Positions 4,930 through 5,801 of a stretch of 5,801 nucleotides of DNA are shown in pieces. The first letter of the stretch is position 1. Every line of letters begins with the position of its first letter. Made by a program: the position numbers and the translations under genes. The notes under the pieces were generated by a model. It searched no databases. It had not been told where the DNA came from and saw only the letters and a list, made by a program, of their open reading frames with translations. Location of the stretch: assembly GCA_017451975.1 (NCBI GenBank), contig JAFTNI010000172.1, positions 1-5,801 on the forward strand, given 5' to 3'. This DNA comes from Clostridia bacterium (lineage in GTDB: Bacteria; Bacillota; Clostridia; Oscillospirales; CAG-272).

Positions 4930-5801
4930 ATAAAATTCCGTATGCCTCTGCAAAACGGTCGTTAGGCTTGAGGTTGAAAAGGGCTTTATCCATAACGTGC
5001 ATTCTGCCGTTCTTCACTGCCTCGAGCGTGCCCCATGCAGGGTTCTCCTTTATCATATTTTCTAGTGACGCCATAGCCTTATCGGTATTGCTTCCCATTG
5101 TTACAACAAAGATGTGGTGAGGCTCGTTTGCAATAACCGCCTCTGCGCTTAAATTCTCCAGAAGGTTGGCATCGTTATCGGCAATGTTCACGCAACCCAT
5201 ATCTGCCAGCATTTCGCCAAGCACGGTGCCGCGGCTTCCTTTAGCTTTTACCGAGCTTGAAGAGGCGCGGAGCAACAATACCCGTCTGTTTTCGGGAGGT
5301 AGAGCTTCGCTTGCATATTGTTCTTTTATGCTTTCTATCTGGTTCTGCAGCTCTACACCGTTTTTTTGGTACAAATCCTTGCGCCCCGTAATATCCGTGC
5401 AGATATTAAGCATATTAAGGTAATCTTCAAAATTATCTATGTCAAAATAAGCAACCGTAATGTTCATCGCTTCAAGCGTATCCTTCATCTCTACGTTTGA
5501 GGCGGTTGACGCGCTGGCGATTACGAAATCGGGCGCGGAGGATATCAGAAGCTCAAGACTTGGCGAGTGCGCGCCGCCTATATTTACGGCATCGCCAAGC
5601 TCTAGCCCGAAATCTTCCCAGGCATCCTCTGCCGCGGCGCAAAGCCCGCCGCCTGCAAGCACCCATATATCGGCAAAGCTCCCAAGCAAAGCGGCGACTC
5701 TTTCAGGGCGCTTTTTCACACTGACCTCGCGCCCGAGTGCATCTGTAAATACGGTGGCCTTCGCGTCGTTTTTTCTTTTTTCGCTATTGCACGAAGTGAG
5801 C
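4907..5801 (-). CDS. ABC importer substrate-binding lipoprotein, FecB/BtuF type (5' end cut off)
   Basis: The gene enters from the right edge; the start codon and most of the signal peptide are outside. The first complete codons read LTSC, a good lipobox, so Cys (codon 5791-5789) should be lipidated and the 294-residue mature protein tethered outside the membrane. A GTG at 5719 could be taken as a start, but the frame is open upstream and encodes essential N-terminal sequence (TVFTDALGREVSV, mature residues 13-25). Mature landmarks of the Peripla_BP_2 fold: RPERVAALLGSFADIWVLAGG (28-48), SLELLISSAPDFVIAS (78-93), a long linking helix near 135-160, LLRASSSSVKAKGSRGTVLGEML (173-195), and NPAWGTLEAVKNGRMHVM (250-267). 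By position, Glu80 and Glu217 may be the lobe glutamates that dock on permease arginines in BtuF-like receptors; this is inference. The family binds siderophores, haem or cobalamin; the visible sequence does not settle which. It is followed directly by its permease and ATPase. Confidence 0.94.
   Translation of the reverse strand, partial: LTSCNSEKRKNDAKATVFTDALGREVSVKKRPERVAALLGSFADIWVLAGGGLCAAAEDAWEDFGLELGDAVNIGGAHSPSLELLISSAPDFVIASASTASNVEMKDTLEAMNITVAYFDIDNFEDYLNMLNICTDITGRKDLYQKNGVELQNQIESIKEQYASEALPPENRRVLLLRASSSSVKAKGSRGTVLGEMLADMGCVNIADNDANLLENLSAEAVIANEPHHIFVVTMGSNTDKAMASLENMIKENPAWGTLEAVKNGRMHVMDKALFNLKPNDRFAEAYGILYEKLTEK

Noticed and set aside
4929..4953. A TTG start for the permease at 4953.
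   Set aside because: There is no ribosome binding site upstream, and the extra residues are not needed for the family N-terminus. ATG 4929 is preferred.

Overview
All six genes in this window lie on the minus strand, so transcription runs from right to left. The style points to a low-to-moderate-GC Bacillota bacterium, probably a gut-type member of the Clostridia. The supporting signs are strong Shine-Dalgarno sites, near-consensus sigma-A-type promoters, T-tailed intrinsic terminators, a tandem glycine riboswitch, and a lipoprotein-type solute receptor. The genus cannot be fixed from the sequence alone.

Right end (3174-5801): a three-gene ABC importer operon of the iron-chelate/haem/cobalamin class. 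Its order is substrate-binding lipoprotein (5' end cut off by the window edge, lipobox Cys still visible), then FecCD-type permease, then FecE/FhuC-type ATPase. The reading frames overlap by 23 and 8 bases, so the three proteins are probably made by coupled translation. The ligand cannot be read from the sequence.

Centre (1164-3093): a self-contained glycine-responsive unit. In transcription order it has a near-consensus promoter (TTGACA-17-TAGAAT), a tandem glycine riboswitch (two aptamers plus a leader/linker helix), an intrinsic terminator as expression platform, a strong ribosome binding site, a complete 518-residue AGCS-family sodium:alanine/glycine symporter, and a strong intrinsic terminator directly after the stop codon. 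The linker between the aptamers is exactly complementary over 7 bases to the 5' arm of the regulatory terminator. This gives a specific, testable antitermination model.

Left end (1-1131): a small polytopic membrane protein that looks like the DUF6512 family. It is followed by the first 145 codons of a secreted beta-rich protein of unknown function, which has its own extended -10 promoter and a clear signal peptide and runs off the left edge.

No mobile element, CRISPR array, tRNA, rRNA or phage gene was seen. Apart from the riboswitch architecture and the uncharacterised membrane and secreted proteins, this is an ordinary chromosomal region. I do not see a convincing new biological system.
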